Source of the DNA: Muribaculaceae bacterium
Lineage (GTDB): Bacteria > Bacteroidota > Bacteroidia > Bacteroidales > Muribaculaceae
Length of the DNA: 40,639 bases
Direction: 5' to 3'
Assembly (NCBI GenBank): GCA_017391675.1
Contig: JAFOXR010000021.1
Span: 1 to 40,639, forward strand
Position 1 is the stretch's first letter; each line of letters opens with the position of its first letter. The position numbers and the translations under genes are program-made. Positions 1-7,816 of the stretch are shown here, one piece after another. The notes beneath the pieces are model-generated. The model was not told where the DNA came from and searched no databases. It worked only from the letters and a program-made list of their open reading frames with translations.

Positions 1-41
1 AGTCTAAAAGCAGTTTGTTTTCTTTCGATTACGACACCCAT
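1..41 (-). CDS. N-terminus of a small protein cut by the window edge
   Basis: An ATG at 41-39 on the minus strand opens a frame reading MGVVIERKQTAFR that stays open to the left edge. It lies about 20 nt downstream of the expected transcription start of a good Bacteroidota promoter (70-101), which is the main reason for calling it. From memory, the ERKQTAFR start resembles small Arc/CopG-like (ribbon-helix-helix) proteins of Bacteroidales that are often labelled antitoxin-like. With only 13 residues this is inference; the frame could also be a chance ATG. Confidence 0.4.
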   Translation of the reverse strand, partial: MGVVIERKQTAFR

Positions 42-69
42 AGTTATATAATGTATTATGTTTGTAGTG

Positions 70-101
70 CAAATGTATAACATATATATCACACAAACAA
101 A
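70..101 (-). promoter_or_regulatory. Bacteroidota-type promoter for the left-edge gene
   Basis: On the minus strand TTTG (101-98) is followed after 20 nt by TACATTTG (77-70). This fits the known Bacteroidota consensus TTTG-N19..21-TAnnTTTG in both boxes. Confidence 0.55.
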
Positions 102-189
102 TTTTCAAACAAAAAAGTTCCGACAGAAAGCTGTCAAGGGTGATTTTTTAGGACAAAATTGCTTTTAATTGTAAAATTTTGTAAAAGAA

Positions 190-230
190 AAATCCGTTAA
201 CTCGTTGTTTATTAGCGAATTAACGGATTT
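190..230 (-). terminator. Terminator of the tRNA gene
   Basis: A perfect 11-bp inverted repeat (190-200 with 220-230) lies 6 nt beyond the tRNA 3' end. Read on the minus strand it is followed by TTCTTTTAC, a T-rich tail typical of an intrinsic terminator. Confidence 0.75.
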
Positions 231-236
231 GTTGTG

Positions 237-310
237 TGGTCCCACTTGGGCTTGAACCAAGGACCCCCTGATTATGAGTCAGATGCTCTAACCGACTGAG
301 CTATAGGACC
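237..310 (-). tRNA. tRNA with CAT anticodon (elongator Met, or Ile2)
   Basis: The minus strand folds as a 74-nt cloverleaf. The acceptor stem GGTCCTA pairs with TGGGACC, the D-stem is GCTC/GAGC, and the anticodon stem TCTGA/TCAGG encloses the loop CTCATAA, giving anticodon CAT. The T-arm loop carries GGTTCAAGC and the discriminator base is A. The 3' CCA is not encoded (CAC follows the discriminator). The first acceptor pair is Watson-Crick G-C, which argues against initiator tRNA. CAT tRNAs may be elongator Met or, after lysidine modification, tRNA-Ile2; elongator Met is preferred, but sequence alone does not settle it. Confidence 0.9.
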
Positions 311-340
311 TGCTTTTGTTGTTGCCTCAAAAAGCGAATA

Positions 341-372
341 CAAAGGTATGCCTTTTATTTTAAAATTGCAAA
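341..372 (-). promoter_or_regulatory. Promoter of the tRNA gene
   Basis: TTTG (372-369), 20 nt, then TACCTTTG (348-341) on the minus strand exactly fits TTTG-N19..21-TAnnTTTG. It predicts a start near 334 and a tRNA leader of about 24 nt. Confidence 0.65.
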
Positions 373-445
373 TCTTAGGGCAAAAATGTTCTTGCAATAT
401 GATTCCGACAACTCCAATGGGAAACGCATGCGTTTGCGCGGGTCG

Positions 446-1816
446 TTATTCTTTGGGCATTGCTGCTGCTAGCCGGTTCAGCTTCTTCAACTGGAATATC
501 ATCATTATTGCAGTGACTAGGGTAGCAATAAAATCTGATGTTGAGTATGCTGCCCAGATGCCGTTTAGCCCGAATGCATGTGAAAATATGTATATGAGCG
601 GCATTAGGAACAGGATCTGGCGTGTGAGGCTCAGGAATATTGATTTGCCTGCTAGTCCTAACGACTGGAAATAGTTGGTAGATACAATCTGGAATCCTAC
701 AGCCCAGAAAACGGCCGTGCCTATGCGTAGCGCTACTGATGTGTTTGCAATCAGTTCGCTGTCGGTAGTAAAGGCTCTTGCTATCCAGTGCGGAACTAGC
801 TGTGCACCGAGGAATCCGATGAACATTACTGCCGAAGCTGCTGCTACCGATAGCCAATAGGCTTTCTTGAGGCGGTTATACTTTCCAGCTCCGTAGTTGA
901 ACCCGATAATGGGCTGCATGCCTTGAGTGATACCGATAACAATCATTACTAGCAGCTGAGCGTAGGTCATGAGTATCCCTAATGCTCCTACAGCAGTGTC
1001 GCCGCCGTATTGCTGCAGCTGGTTGTTCACTATTCCGTTAACAGCGCTACCAGCCATGTTTACCACAAATGGCGCGGCTCCGATGGCAGTGATAGCCGTG
1101 AAAATGTGCCATCTTAACCGGTAAATGCCTGGTTTGAAGTGAAGTTCGCTTTTCTTTGAGAAGAAGTGAGACATCACGAAAAGCATTGATATCGTCATTG
1201 CTATATCGGTAGCTATAGCAGCTCCTTTGATACCCCAATTGAGTCCAAAGATGAATGTCGGCGCAAGTATCACATTCAGTCCTGCACCTATGAACATTGT
1301 TACCATTGCTCGCGTGGGATATCCCGATGCTCGCATGATGTTGTTGAACGAAAAGCACAGGTTGCTCATGAGCATGCCAGGAAGAATGTAGGCCATGAAA
1401 TCGTGAGCATAGGGCAGCGTGATGTCGCTAGCTCCGAAAAGCCGCAAGATGTCGTCAAGGAATATTGCAAACAGAGTGATGTAGGTGATGCCGAAAAGAA
1501 GCGTGAGTACCAGGCTGTTGCCTAGAATAAGTTCGGCCTTCCGTTTGTCGTTCTGCCCAAGTACGATAGAAATGCGTGCCGCAGCTCCCGCTCCTATGAG
1601 AGTTCCCACTGCAGTAGAGAGATTCATTACCGGGAAAGTTATTGCAAGTCCTGCGATAGCGTCGCTTCCTACACCTTGTCCAATGAAAATCCGGTCTACG
1701 ATGTTGTAAAGCGACATTACTACGATGCCCACAATAGCCGGCAAGCTGTATTGCCATAAAAGTTTACCTACCGGCTCGTTGCCGAGCTGGTATATATTGT
1801 TCTTGTTACCTTTCAT
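446..1816 (-). CDS. MATE family multidrug/sodium efflux transporter
   Basis: A 456-residue polytopic inner-membrane protein that should exchange sodium ions or protons for organic cations or drugs. The reading frame shows the repeated long hydrophobic segments of a 12-helix MATE protein. Typical family elements include SLPAIVGIVVMSLYNIVDRI near the N-terminus, GAGAAARISIVLGQ at the end of helix 2/3, and GMQPIIGFNYGAGKYNR in the second half, the duplicate of the N-terminal motif. Length matches the family. The frame extends upstream to 1861, but a promoter -7 box (TAACTTTG) sits at 1847-1840, so that start would lie outside the transcript; the ATG at 1816 (MKGNKNNIYQ) is chosen. It stands alone between the tRNA gene and divergent nadB. 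Substrate cannot be predicted. Confidence 0.93.
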   Translation of the reverse strand: MKGNKNNIYQLGNEPVGKLLWQYSLPAIVGIVVMSLYNIVDRIFIGQGVGSDAIAGLAITFPVMNLSTAVGTLIGAGAAARISIVLGQNDKRKAELILGNSLVLTLLFGITYITLFAIFLDDILRLFGASDITLPYAHDFMAYILPGMLMSNLCFSFNNIMRASGYPTRAMVTMFIGAGLNVILAPTFIFGLNWGIKGAAIATDIAMTISMLFVMSHFFSKKSELHFKPGIYRLRWHIFTAITAIGAAPFVVNMAGSAVNGIVNNQLQQYGGDTAVGALGILMTYAQLLVMIVIGITQGMQPIIGFNYGAGKYNRLKKAYWLSVAAASAVMFIGFLGAQLVPHWIARAFTTDSELIANTSVALRIGTAVFWAVGFQIVSTNYFQSLGLAGKSIFLSLTRQILFLMPLIYIFSHAFGLNGIWAAYSTSDFIATLVTAIMMIFQLKKLNRLAAAMPKE

Positions 1817-1839
1817 TATCTTTTTTACCTTTCTGGGTG

Positions 1840-1847
1840 CAAAGTTA
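1840..1847 (-). promoter_or_regulatory. -7 box of the MATE gene
   Basis: TAACTTTG on the minus strand matches TAnnTTTG, about 24 bases upstream of the chosen ATG. I see no clear TTTG at the -33 position. Confidence 0.4.
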
Positions 1848-1897
1848 CTGAATAATTGCATAAAATGTGAATTTTAGAGCTAAAAATGTGTGGCATG

Positions 1898-1929
1898 TAT
1901 GGGGATTCCATTAATTTTAAGTAAGTTTG
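1898..1929 (+). promoter_or_regulatory. Probable nadB promoter
   Basis: TAAGTTTG (1922-1929) matches the -7 consensus, and TATG (1898-1901, one mismatch to TTTG) lies 20 nt upstream. The start of nadB follows after about 34 nt. Confidence 0.45.
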
Positions 1930-1963
1930 CATTATCTATAGAAAAGCAGTCAATCGTAGGAAT

Positions 1964-3532
1964 ATGATTTACAGGTATGATTATCTCGTTATCGGTTCGG
2001 GTATAGCCGGAATGAGTTTTGCCTTGAAAGTGGCAAAGGCAGGTCGTGTAGCCTTAGTGTGCAAGACAACATTAAGTGAAGCAAATACAGCATTGGCTCA
2101 GGGTGGTGTGGCATCGGTGACCAATACGCTTGTTGACGATTTTTCCAAGCATATAGAAGACACGATGATAGCAGGCGACTGGCTGAGCGACAAGGCCGCT
2201 GTTGAAAAAGTCGTTACCGAGGCACCGTCGCAGATTCAGGAACTGATAGGCTGGGGTGTAGACTTTGACAAGAATGAGAATGGAGAGTTTGACCTGCATC
2301 GTGAGGGAGGGCATTCCGAGTTCCGTATTCTGCATCATCAGGACAATACCGGCTATGAGATACAGGAAAGCCTGATAAAAGCCGTAAAGGCAAATCCTAA
2401 TATAGATATATTCGAGCATCATTTTGCAGTAGAGATATGCACTCAGCATCATCTGGGCAAGATTGTGACCCGTCGCACTTCCGACATTACTTGCTATGGC
2501 GCTTATGTTCTTGATGAGTCTACGGGCAGCGTGAACACATTCCTTTCAAAGGTTACGCTTATGGCAACAGGCGGTTGCGGAGCCGTGTACCGCACTACAA
2601 CCAATCCGCTGGTAGCAACAGGCGACGGAATCGCTATGGTATATCGTGCAAAAGGCACAGTTCAGGACATGGAATTCGTGCAGTTCCACCCCACAGCGCT
2701 TTATCACCCCGGGGATCGTCCTTCGTTCCTTATTACCGAAGCCATGCGTGGTTATGGAGCCGTGTTGCGCACATTGGACGGAAAGGAATTCATGCACAAG
2801 TATGACGAGCGATTGTCGCTAGCGCCAAGAGATATTGTAGCGCGTGCAATAGATAACGAAATGAAGACCCGAGGCGACGACCATGTCTATCTAGATGTGA
2901 CACATAAGGACCCGGAAGAGACGAAGCATCATTTCCCTAACATATATAAGAAATGTCTTAGCCTGGGCATAGACATCACAAAGGACTACATACCCGTAGC
3001 GCCTGCCGCTCACTATCTTTGCGGTGGCATAAAGGTGGACTTGAATGCTTGTTCTTCAATACGCCGGCTTTATGCAGTGGGCGAATGCTCATGCACTGGA
3101 TTGCACGGAGGAAACCGCCTGGCGTCAAACTCTCTCATTGAAGCAGTAGTGTATGCCGATGCAGCTGCGAAGCATTCAATGGAACACATCAATGAATATA
3201 CCTATCGTGAGGATATTCCTGAGTGGAATGATGAAGGCACGCAGCACCCAGAAGAAATGGTGCTTATAACACAAAGCGAGAAGGAAGTGGGGCAGATTAT
3301 GGGGACCTATGTAGGCATTGTGCGAAGTAATCTCCGTCTTAACCGTGCTTGGAACCGACTTGATATACTTTATGAGGAAACCGAGAAACTCTTCAAGTCG
3401 AGCAAGGTATCGCGCAAGATATGCGAACTGCGCAATATAATAAATGTAGGCTACCTGATTATGCGTCAGGCAAAGGAAAGGCACGAATCACGCGGATTGC
3501 ATTATACGATAGATTATCCGCCTAAGAAGTAA
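1964..3532 (+). CDS. nadB: L-aspartate oxidase (NadB)
   Basis: A 522-residue FAD enzyme that oxidises L-aspartate to iminoaspartate, the first step of de novo NAD synthesis; NadA then makes quinolinate. The N-terminus carries the Rossmann dinucleotide-binding motif GSGIAGM (residues 11-17). Further succinate dehydrogenase/NadB signatures follow: NTALAQGGVAS, the substrate-loop segment QFHPTALYHPG, ITEAMRGYGAVLR, and GECSCTGLHGGNRLASNSL near the FAD-contacting C-terminal half. Length and the C-terminal helical domain (KEVGQIMGTYVGIVRS) fit NadB rather than the flavoprotein subunit of succinate dehydrogenase/fumarate reductase. ATG 1964 follows an AGGA-like sequence. No nadA or nadC is adjacent, so it is transcribed alone, ending at a shared terminator. 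Confidence 0.96.
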   Translation: MIYRYDYLVIGSGIAGMSFALKVAKAGRVALVCKTTLSEANTALAQGGVASVTNTLVDDFSKHIEDTMIAGDWLSDKAAVEKVVTEAPSQIQELIGWGVDFDKNENGEFDLHREGGHSEFRILHHQDNTGYEIQESLIKAVKANPNIDIFEHHFAVEICTQHHLGKIVTRRTSDITCYGAYVLDESTGSVNTFLSKVTLMATGGCGAVYRTTTNPLVATGDGIAMVYRAKGTVQDMEFVQFHPTALYHPGDRPSFLITEAMRGYGAVLRTLDGKEFMHKYDERLSLAPRDIVARAIDNEMKTRGDDHVYLDVTHKDPEETKHHFPNIYKKCLSLGIDITKDYIPVAPAAHYLCGGIKVDLNACSSIRRLYAVGECSCTGLHGGNRLASNSLIEAVVYADAAAKHSMEHINEYTYREDIPEWNDEGTQHPEEMVLITQSEKEVGQIMGTYVGIVRSNLRLNRAWNRLDILYEETEKLFKSSKVSRKICELRNIINVGYLIMRQAKERHESRGLHYTIDYPPKK

Positions 3533-3583
3533 AGACAACGGAGTGAAGACCGATTGTCGGAATGTGTATTGTGATAAAAACCT

Positions 3584-3623
3584 AAAAAAGCGAGCCGGAA
3601 TTTTCATTCTGGCTCGCTTTTTT
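3584..3623. terminator. Bidirectional terminator between nadB and the acyl-CoA synthetase
   Basis: AAAAAAGCGAGCC (3584-3596) pairs with GGCTCGCTTTTTT (3611-3623). The stem continues through a G-T pair and GAA/TTC, leaving a loop of about 6 nt. A-tract and T-tract flank the stem symmetrically, so it can end both convergent transcripts. Confidence 0.88.
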
Positions 3624-3624
3624 G

Positions 3625-5280
3625 TTACTGATTATCTTTTTCCCTTATTTCTACTCGGCGAATCTTTCCGCTGATAGTCTTGGGCAACTCGTCCACAAAT
3701 TCAATTAAGCGAGGATACTTGTAAGGAGCGGTAGTGCGTTTCACATGATCCTGTATTTCCTTAACAAGCTGTTCTCCTGCTTTGCTCTTGTATTCCTTAG
3801 AAAGAACGATGGTTGCTTTGACCACTTGACCGCGTATTTCGTCGGGAACACCAGTGATAGCGCATTCCACCACGGCAGGATGCGTCATTATAGCACTTTC
3901 AACCTCAAATGGGCCTATACGGTATCCCGAAGACTTGATTACATCGTCTTTTCGGCCGATGAACCAGTAATATCCGTCTTCGTCTCTCCATGCCACATCG
4001 CCAGTGTGATATATTCCGTTGTCATAGGCTTCCTTAGTGAGTGCCTTGTCGCGATAATATTCCTTGAACAGTCCCACTGGATGCTTGCCTTGAGTCTTTA
4101 CGACGATTTCTCCCTGTTCGCCGTCTTCGGCCCAAGTGCCATCGCTCTTCAGCAAGTCAATGTCATATCCAGGACCTTTCTTGCCCATTGAGCCTGGTCG
4201 TGGTTCTACCATAGGATAGGTGCCTACAGTGATAGTCGTTTCGGTCTGTCCGAATGCTTCATAAAGTTTAATGCCAGTAATCTCATACCACTTGCTGAAT
4301 ACGCTTGGGTTAAGGGCTTCGCCTGCGATAGTACAGTATTTAAGTGCCGACAGGTCATATTTCTTCATGTCTTCGCGGATAAGGAAACGGAAAACCGTAG
4401 GAGGCGCGCAGAACGAAGTGATGCGGTATTTCTCGAATATCCCTAGCAAGTCAACTGGAGCAAACTTCTCATAGTCGTAGACAAACACATTTGCTCCCAC
4501 AATCCATTGTCCGTAGTATTTTCCCCACACGGCTTTACCCCAACCGGTATCGGCTAGAGTCATGTGCAGACTGTCTTCGGTGAGGTTGTGCCAGTATTTA
4601 GCTGTGATGATATGTCCTAGCGGATAGGTGAAATCGTGAGCTACCATCTTTGGTTCTCCTGTTGTGCCCGAAGTGAAGTACATTATTGAAATGTCATCGT
4701 TGGTGTTGGCAAGTTCGGGTCTCACGAATTCCGGTGCTTCTTCTGCACCCTTATTGAAGTCGTCCCAACCTTCAGGAACTTCAGGGCCTATGGATATGTA
4801 GTTCTTAACAGAAGGGCATTCTGGGCGTGCCTTGTTCACATGCTTGATTACTTCCTCGTCGCCCACAGCAACTATGGCTCTTATGTCGGCGGCATTTGCA
4901 CGGTAGATGATATCTTTTTCGGTAAGCAGGTGAGTGGCCGGAATTACGGCAGCACCTATCTTGTGCAGCGCTGTGATTGCGTGCCAGAACTGGTAACGGC
5001 GCTTAAGAATGAGCATCACCATGTCGCCGCGCTTGATTCCTAATTGGGTGAAGAAGCTAGCGGCTTTGTCGCTTTCCCTCTTGATGTCGGCAAAAGTGAA
5101 TTGAATTTCTTCGCCTTTGTCGTTGGTCCACAACAACGCTTTCTTCTCAGGGCATTTCTTAGCCCATTCGTCAACAACATCATATCCGAAATTGAAATTT
5201 TCTGGCACCTTTATATTAAAGTTTGCCATAAAGTCATCATAGGATTCAAATTCGGTCTTGTCAAGAAATCTTTCAAGCAT
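3625..5280 (-). CDS. AMP-forming acyl-CoA synthetase (acetyl/medium-chain type)
   Basis: A 551-residue member of the ANL adenylating superfamily, which activates a carboxylic acid with ATP to acyl-AMP and then acyl-CoA. The ATP-binding loop FTSGTTGEPK is at about residues 202-211, followed by KLYEAFGQTE (the adenine/acyl-adenylate motif), HTGDVAWRDEDGYYWFIGR (hinge region), SGYRIGPFEVESA, and the C-terminal PKTISGKIRR with the catalytic lysine. Overall pattern is closest to the acetyl-CoA synthetase/medium-chain (MACS) branch; the real acid cannot be read from the sequence. It lies 26 nt behind a gene for a cupin/HTH regulator on the same strand, so the two are probably one operon in which the regulator senses the substrate or product (inference). 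Confidence 0.93.
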   Translation of the reverse strand: MLERFLDKTEFESYDDFMANFNIKVPENFNFGYDVVDEWAKKCPEKKALLWTNDKGEEIQFTFADIKRESDKAASFFTQLGIKRGDMVMLILKRRYQFWHAITALHKIGAAVIPATHLLTEKDIIYRANAADIRAIVAVGDEEVIKHVNKARPECPSVKNYISIGPEVPEGWDDFNKGAEEAPEFVRPELANTNDDISIMYFTSGTTGEPKMVAHDFTYPLGHIITAKYWHNLTEDSLHMTLADTGWGKAVWGKYYGQWIVGANVFVYDYEKFAPVDLLGIFEKYRITSFCAPPTVFRFLIREDMKKYDLSALKYCTIAGEALNPSVFSKWYEITGIKLYEAFGQTETTITVGTYPMVEPRPGSMGKKGPGYDIDLLKSDGTWAEDGEQGEIVVKTQGKHPVGLFKEYYRDKALTKEAYDNGIYHTGDVAWRDEDGYYWFIGRKDDVIKSSGYRIGPFEVESAIMTHPAVVECAITGVPDEIRGQVVKATIVLSKEYKSKAGEQLVKEIQDHVKRTTAPYKYPRLIEFVDELPKTISGKIRRVEIREKDNQ

Positions 5281-5306
5281 GTTTTTATAGATGTATTATT
5301 AATTCG

Positions 5307-5861
5307 TTATGAAATAACGGTAATGAATTTCACTGTTTTCCCGTCAAGGGCCTTCATTCCGTGCTCGCATGTAGAGTCGAACATTATGCTGTCGCCAACT
5401 TCAAGTTCCTTCTCCTTGTCTCCGATTTTTATTAGCAGTCTACCTTCGATTACATGACACCACTCTTGTCCTTCGTGAGAATTGAGAGTGATAGGCTTAT
5501 CGTTTGGCTCTACAGTCACAAGCATAGGGTCAAAGCATCGGTTCTTGAAACCTGCGGCAAGAGACTGATAGCTATAGGCTGCTGTGCGTTCCACTTTGGT
5601 GCCTCTACCTGCCCGAGTCACAAAATAACTTTTCATTCTTGGGTCCTCGTTGAAAAGCAAAGCATGAAGCTCTACATTGAAACGGCTTGCAACCTTTTGC
5701 AGGAAATTGATAGGAATATCCATATCTCCGCTTTCGTAGGCAATATAGGTTTCCTCTGTTATATTGAAGTCTTTTGCAATTTGGCCAGTAGTCAGCTCCA
5801 GAGCATCTCTCAATCCTTTGAGGCGCGCGGCAACCTGTGCAATTTGTTCGATTTTAGTCAT
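5307..5861 (-). CDS. XRE-family HTH regulator with C-terminal cupin domain
   Basis: A 184-residue cytoplasmic protein in two parts. Residues about 10-65 form a lambda-repressor-like helix-turn-helix (LTTGQIAKDFNITEETYIAYE). Residues about 110-180 form a cupin barrel (HEGQEWCHVIEGRLLIKIGD, then LEVGDSIMFDSTCEHGM), a fold that binds small ligands or metal. This is the layout of HTH_3/Cupin_2 transcription factors. Immediate linkage to the acyl-CoA synthetase downstream suggests it controls that gene and itself, perhaps in response to a carboxylic acid or CoA ester (inference). The start is supported by a -7 box about 70 nt upstream. Confidence 0.92.
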   Translation of the reverse strand: MTKIEQIAQVAARLKGLRDALELTTGQIAKDFNITEETYIAYESGDMDIPINFLQKVASRFNVELHALLFNEDPRMKSYFVTRAGRGTKVERTAAYSYQSLAAGFKNRCFDPMLVTVEPNDKPITLNSHEGQEWCHVIEGRLLIKIGDKEKELEVGDSIMFDSTCEHGMKALDGKTVKFITVIS

Positions 5862-5927
5862 AAAGGTATCCTTATTTTAATCGTTATAGGGAGTAACTGT
5901 AAAACGAGTTTTCAGTCATGTCCTTTG

Positions 5928-5935
5928 CAAAGATA
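5928..5935 (-). promoter_or_regulatory. -7 box upstream of the cupin/HTH regulator
   Basis: TATCTTTG on the minus strand fits TAnnTTTG. No clear -33 box is seen at the expected distance, so the call is tentative. Confidence 0.4.
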
Positions 5936-6099
5936 GAAAAAGGATTGACAAAATGGTAAAAAAAATAAGAAAAAATGTAATCTTGCACACACATAACTCG
6001 CTAGTGTGCAATAAGTTGCACAAAGGTTTCTGTTTTGTGTAATTGTTTTTTGGTAAAAATAGCCATTATGCTCCGAAAACAGAATGCGTGTAAAACAAG

Positions 6100-6126
6100 A
6101 ATGGTGTGCCATCTCGACACACCATT
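6100..6126 (-). terminator. Probable terminator of the ahpC-ahpF transcript
   Basis: AATGGTGTG (6100-6108) pairs perfectly with CACACCATT (6118-6126), giving a 9-bp stem with a 9-nt loop. On the minus strand it is followed by CTTGTTTTAC, a modest T-rich tail. A second 7-bp hairpin (6148-6154 with 6163-6169) reaches the ahpF stop codon just before it. Confidence 0.55.
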
Positions 6127-6168
6127 CGGGAAAAACTACTTATGGCTATACTGGCCATGAAACCAGTA

Positions 6169-7728
6169 TTATATTATGCCTCTGATGCGGTCGTCAAATG
6201 CCGAAAGTGCGGCTTTTGCGCCTTCGCCCATGGCAATAATAATCTGTTTGTAAGGGACACTGGACACATCGCCTGCAGCGTATACTCCAGGCACTGATGT
6301 GCGACAGTGCTCATCTATCAATATTTCACCTATGCGTGAAGTCTCAAGTTCGTTGACGAACGGAGTGCTGTTGGCCGAAAGACCTATCTGTACAAAAATT
6401 CCGTCGAGAGGATAATCCTTTATTTCCTGGGTGTTGCGGTCCATCACTTTTATGCCTGTAACCTTTTCTCCGTTGCCAAGGATACTGGTGGTTTGTGACG
6501 AGGTGAAAATTTCTACATTAGGAGTACTCTGGGCCTTTTCCTGCAGAACCTTGTCGGCTCTCAGTGTGTCGGCAAACTCAAACACTGTTACTTTCTTGCA
6601 GATTCCGGCAAGATCGATAGCAGCTTCAATGCCAGAATTACCGCCGCCAATTACCGCCACATGCTTTCCTTCGTAAAGAGGTCCGTCGCAGTGAGGACAG
6701 AAAGCCACGCCTCTTCCTATGTAATCGTTTTCACCTTCTACATTCAGCTTGCGCCAGCCTGCTCCTGTGGCAATAATTACTGCAGGAGCCGAGAACACTT
6801 CGCCGCCTATGGCAGTAATGTGCTTTTCCTTGCCTTTCAAGTCGGCCTTTTCAATGCGTCGGTTCTCGAAAATATCGATAGGATAGTCGGTTATGTGAGA
6901 GCGCAGTGAATTAGCCAGTTGGGCTCCGGTAGTGTGAGGCACCGATATGAGGTTTTCTATTGCTACTGTTTCCTTAACTTGTCCCCCAACACTCTCGGCC
7001 ACGATAGCCACTTTCAGCCCCTTGCGTGCCGAATAGATGGCTGCCGATGTTCCTGCAGGGCCTCCTCCAAGCACTACTACATCATATTGCCTGTTTATGG
7101 CATTACATGATTCGTTATGTTCTGTACCCACTAGTTCTTCAAGCTTTTCTAGAAGCTCGCCTAATGATCCGCGTCCCACATGAAGCATTTTGCCATTGGC
7201 ATATACGGTAGGAACGGCTTGTATCTTCATCTCATCGGCTTCTTGCTGGAATAGTGCGCCGTCAATCATTTCGTGCGTGATATCGTCATTAAGCAGGGAC
7301 ATTATATTAAGTGATTGAACGATATCCGGGCAATTAGTGCAAGTAAGAGATACATAGGTCTGTAGCTTCACTTTCCCGCATAGATCCTTGATGCGTTGGG
7401 TAATCATTTTGTCCGGCAGGTTCTTGCCTTTACCATCGGCGTTAAGCACTGCAAGAAGTAAAGAAGTGAACTCATGCCCGTTAGGTATTCCGCGGAACTT
7501 TATGCCAGTATGCTTTCCATTCTTCAGCAAAGAGAATTCTAGGCAGTTGCCCTCGGCATTAACGGTTTCGCATGAAATCTTGTCGGAACAGCTAGCTACA
7601 TCGTTGATGAAAGCTGTCAGTTCCGGAGCTTCTTCTCTTGAAGCCGAAGCCTTAATTTCAAAAGTGTAATTAGCCTCCAGTTGTGCGAAAATACTGCGTA
7701 CTTGGTCAAGGATACTTGTGTCGAGCAT
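6169..7728 (-). CDS. ahpF: Alkyl hydroperoxide reductase subunit F (NADH:peroxiredoxin reductase)
   Basis: A 519-residue flavoprotein that passes electrons from NADH through FAD and two disulfides to AhpC. The N-terminal half has the tandem thioredoxin-fold region with the CxxC disulfide TCTNCPDIVQ. The C-terminal half is thioredoxin-reductase-like: VVLGGGPAGTSAAIYSARKG (FAD), the redox pair FCPHCDGPLYEGK, VIGGGNSGIEAA (NADH) and VPGVYAAGDVSSVPYKQ. The open frame begins at 7773, but homologues start MLDTxxx, so the ATG at 7728 (MLDTSILDQV) is chosen. It follows ahpC after 88 nt that contain a stable hairpin, and both are probably one OxyR-controlled operon. Confidence 0.96.
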   Translation of the reverse strand: MLDTSILDQVRSIFAQLEANYTFEIKASASREEAPELTAFINDVASCSDKISCETVNAEGNCLEFSLLKNGKHTGIKFRGIPNGHEFTSLLLAVLNADGKGKNLPDKMITQRIKDLCGKVKLQTYVSLTCTNCPDIVQSLNIMSLLNDDITHEMIDGALFQQEADEMKIQAVPTVYANGKMLHVGRGSLGELLEKLEELVGTEHNESCNAINRQYDVVVLGGGPAGTSAAIYSARKGLKVAIVAESVGGQVKETVAIENLISVPHTTGAQLANSLRSHITDYPIDIFENRRIEKADLKGKEKHITAIGGEVFSAPAVIIATGAGWRKLNVEGENDYIGRGVAFCPHCDGPLYEGKHVAVIGGGNSGIEAAIDLAGICKKVTVFEFADTLRADKVLQEKAQSTPNVEIFTSSQTTSILGNGEKVTGIKVMDRNTQEIKDYPLDGIFVQIGLSANSTPFVNELETSRIGEILIDEHCRTSVPGVYAAGDVSSVPYKQIIIAMGEGAKAALSAFDDRIRGII

Positions 7729-7767
7729 AGTGAAAGTGATTAAAAGATGATGAGAATTTTTTAAATA

Positions 7768-7802
7768 GGACATGATTCCCAGTAAGAGAGGAAACCATGT
7801 CC
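7768..7802 (-). promoter_or_regulatory. Hairpin in the ahpC-ahpF intergenic mRNA
   Basis: GGACATG and CATGTCC (7768-7774 with 7796-7802) form a 7-bp stem. On the minus strand the inner bases GTTTCC/GGGAAT continue the pairing with two wobbles, giving about 13 bp and a 9-nt loop. There is no uninterrupted T-tract behind it, so it may be a processing or partial-attenuation element rather than a full terminator. Confidence 0.5.
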
Positions 7803-7816
7803 CTTATTAATGTGTA

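Larger units (their letters stand above)
5862..6168. other. Intergenic region between the cupin regulator and ahpF
   Basis: About 307 bases with no convincing gene. It contains the promoter -7 box of the cupin regulator and a terminator-like hairpin behind ahpF, both listed separately. Short frames here have no coding character. Confidence 0.6.

Noticed and set aside
422..435. Perfect 14-nt palindrome AAACGCATGCGTTT downstream of the MATE gene
   Set aside because: It has no usable loop and no T-tract, so it is a poor terminator. A binding site is possible, but nothing links it to a regulator.
1817..1861. Upstream start for the MATE gene
   Set aside because: The extension covers a promoter -7 box and has no transporter-like sequence; the ATG at 1816 fits better. 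Similar reasoning moved the starts of ahpF to 7728 and patB to 27453.
5912..6112. Short minus-strand frame between the cupin regulator and ahpF
   Set aside because: Cys/Phe-rich, low-complexity translation that includes a promoter box and part of a hairpin; no coding signature.
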